Shown here: one piece after another, positions 62,775 to 64,000 of the stretch
Layout: every line of letters starts with the position of its first letter
How positions within the stretch are numbered: position 1 is the first letter of the stretch
Assembly: GCF_001404985.1 (NCBI RefSeq)
Contig: NZ_JRLF01000009.1
Span: 1 to 64,000, forward strand
DNA from: Flavobacterium aquidurense
GTDB lineage: Bacteria > Bacteroidota > Bacteroidia > Flavobacteriales > Flavobacteriaceae
DNA: 64,000 nt
Direction: 5' to 3'
Program-made: the position numbers and the translations under genes
Notes under the pieces: generated by a model
Told to the model about the DNA's origin: nothing
The model's input: the letters and a program-made list of their open reading frames with translations, nothing else
Database searches by the model: none

Positions 62775-62785
62775 AAATATATCTG

Positions 62786-62872
62786 CCACAGATTATTAAG
62801 ATTAAGAGTATTTTCAATCTGTATCAAGTTTGTCATAAATTAAATTTGTGCTAATTCGCAGAATTTGTGGCA
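62786..62872. repeat. Imperfect inverted repeat TCTGCCACAGATT
   Basis: CTGCCACAGATT near 62790-62801 and AATTTGTGGCAG near 62862-62873 are inverted, around about 60 bp. The wording resembles 26514-26612. A dispersed repeat between two genes is likely. Confidence 0.5.
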
Positions 62873-62941
62873 GAAAAAATCATAAAATATACCGGATTTC
62901 ATTTCAAGCTGAAATCTAAAATTAAAAATCTAAAATTAAAA

Positions 62942-64000
62942 ATGAGAGTATTTAAATTTGGTGGAGCATCAGTAAAAGATGCTGATGGAATTAAAAACGT
63001 ATACGACGTTTTACAAAAAGTAGGTTATGAAGATGTGATTTTAGTAGTTTCAGCAATGGGAAAAACTACAAATGCCCTTGAAGTTGTTATCAAAAATTAT
63101 TTTGATAAATCTACAGAGTTAAATTCATCTGTTGAGGAAATTAAAAAATACCACAATCAAATATTACTGGATTTATTTGAAGATGAAAAACAGGAGGTTT
63201 TTGAAGCGGTTCAAGCTCAATTTTCTGAATTAGAATATTTCCTGGCACATAATAAATCGCCTAATTACAATTTTGTTTACGATCAGATTGTGAGTTTTGG
63301 TGAATTGATTTCAACTACTATTTTAAGTCATTACATGAATTTTAGAGGGATTCAGACGCAATGGCTTGATGTTCGTAATTTTATTAAAACCAATGCAAAT
63401 TACAGAGATGCCGAGGTAGATTGGGAAACAACGCAACAAAACATCAGCAAAAATGTAAAACGCAAAATATTAAACATCACACAAGGATTTTTAGGTGCTG
63501 ACGAAAATAACTTTACTACTACTCTTGGTCGTGAAGGTTCTGATTATACAGCAGGAATTTTTGCTTATTGCTTAAATGCCGAAAGTGTAACAATCTGGAA
63601 AGATGTTCCGGGAGTTATGAATGCGGATCCGCGTTATTTTGAAAATGCGAGTTTGTTGAATCAAATTTCTTATCGTGAAGCGATCGAACTGGCTTTTTAC
63701 GGTGCAACGGTTATTCACCCAAAAACATTACAGCCATTACAGAAAAAAGAAATTCCGTTATATGTAAAATCTTTTATCAACCCATTATTAAAAGGAACGT
63801 GTGTTTCTAAAGGTGTAGATCTGGAACCTCAATATCCTTGTTTTATTGTAAAAAGAGACCAACTTTTGATCTCACTTTCATCAATTGATTTCTCTTTTAT
63901 TATGGAAGAAAACATAAGTGAAATTTTTGCTTTGTTTCACCAATTCAAAATAAAAGTAAATCTGATCCAGAACTCAGCAATTAGTTTTTCTGTATGTGTA
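62942..64000 (+). CDS. Aspartate kinase (5' part, cut by the window end)
   Basis: The first 353 codons of an aspartate kinase are present. The frame starts MRVFKFGGASVKDADGIKNV with the KFGGxSV nucleotide-binding motif, and TLGREGSDYTAGIFAYCLNA is the substrate and ATP-site signature. WKDVPGVMNADPRYF and YGATVIHPKTLQPL follow as in the family. The ACT region has begun at the window edge. It makes aspartyl phosphate for the lysine, threonine and methionine pathways. It is monofunctional as far as seen. Confidence 0.93.
   Translation, partial: MRVFKFGGASVKDADGIKNVYDVLQKVGYEDVILVVSAMGKTTNALEVVIKNYFDKSTELNSSVEEIKKYHNQILLDLFEDEKQEVFEAVQAQFSELEYFLAHNKSPNYNFVYDQIVSFGELISTTILSHYMNFRGIQTQWLDVRNFIKTNANYRDAEVDWETTQQNISKNVKRKILNITQGFLGADENNFTTTLGREGSDYTAGIFAYCLNAESVTIWKDVPGVMNADPRYFENASLLNQISYREAIELAFYGATVIHPKTLQPLQKKEIPLYVKSFINPLLKGTCVSKGVDLEPQYPCFIVKRDQLLISLSSIDFSFIMEENISEIFALFHQFKIKVNLIQNSAISFSVCV

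Noticed and set aside
62775..62941. Thr/Lys-type attenuation leader before aspartate kinase
   Set aside because: No frame with clustered Thr, Ile, Met or Lys codons and no terminator hairpin with U-tract is present there.

Overview
The window is a piece of a Bacteroidetes chromosome, most likely a Flavobacterium. It is AT-rich. Starts usually lack a Shine-Dalgarno sequence, and several promoters show the Bacteroidetes TAnnTTTG -7 box. The gene families are typical of the group: an ExbB-ExbD-ExbD-TonB cluster, DUF3857 transglutaminase-like proteins, DUF1501/DUF1800 pairs and a fused DAHP synthase/chorismate mutase. I see no rRNA, tRNA, CRISPR array, prophage or classical IS element. Genus placement is inferred from gene content, not from a search.

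Layout. 1-300 holds a degenerate tandem repeat with a period of exactly 123 bp. 0.8-10.6 kb carries an FtsX-family permease, a cysteine-cluster protein, a methyltransferase, a YfiT/DinB-like protein, queE, and then the TonB energy-transduction operon (exbB, two exbD, tonB, a small membrane protein, a PstS-like lipoprotein and a TPR protein). 11-19.5 kb carries a HerA-like ATPase, kynurenine 3-monooxygenase and an accessory set (GNAT, HD hydrolase, AraC regulator, serine hydrolase with a tandem paralogue of its NTF2-like N-terminus). 19.6-31 kb carries penicillin acylase, an AsmA-like protein, a 603-residue protein of unknown function, a glycine-zipper lipoprotein, kynureninase, queA, aroA and a MazG-type protein. 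31-38.7 kb carries three tandem DUF3857 proteins, dtd and rsgA. 38.8-42 kb is one long VIT/VWA protein that contains TonB-like and TonB-receptor-plug-like pieces.

42.3-46.75 kb is an aromatic amino-acid operon (pheA, aminotransferase, tyrA, DAHP synthase/chorismate mutase). It is preceded by what looks like a complete phenylalanine transcription attenuator: a 26-codon leader peptide with six Phe and two Tyr codons within codons 6-16, an antiterminator segment, and a terminator hairpin with a U-tract ending just before the pheA start. This is the most striking regulatory element of the window. 47-50.3 kb carries DUF1501/DUF1800 genes and a small GIY-YIG nuclease gene enclosed by 38-bp inverted repeats. 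Related but shorter, gene-less palindromes occur at 14.4 and 23.8 kb, so this looks like a nuclease-linked mobile element with MITE-like derivatives.

50.3-64 kb is mostly housekeeping: class Ia ribonucleotide reductase, DUF3109, MarC, a short FAD protein, an S41 protease/deaminase/HupE operon, TerB, fructose-bisphosphatase, a GNAT, and the start of an aspartate kinase cut by the window edge. Intergenic regions hold several dispersed repeat families: inverted ACCATATAAG pairs around terminators, CCCGACAG-type terminators, and CTAAGTTGCTGAG-type repeats.
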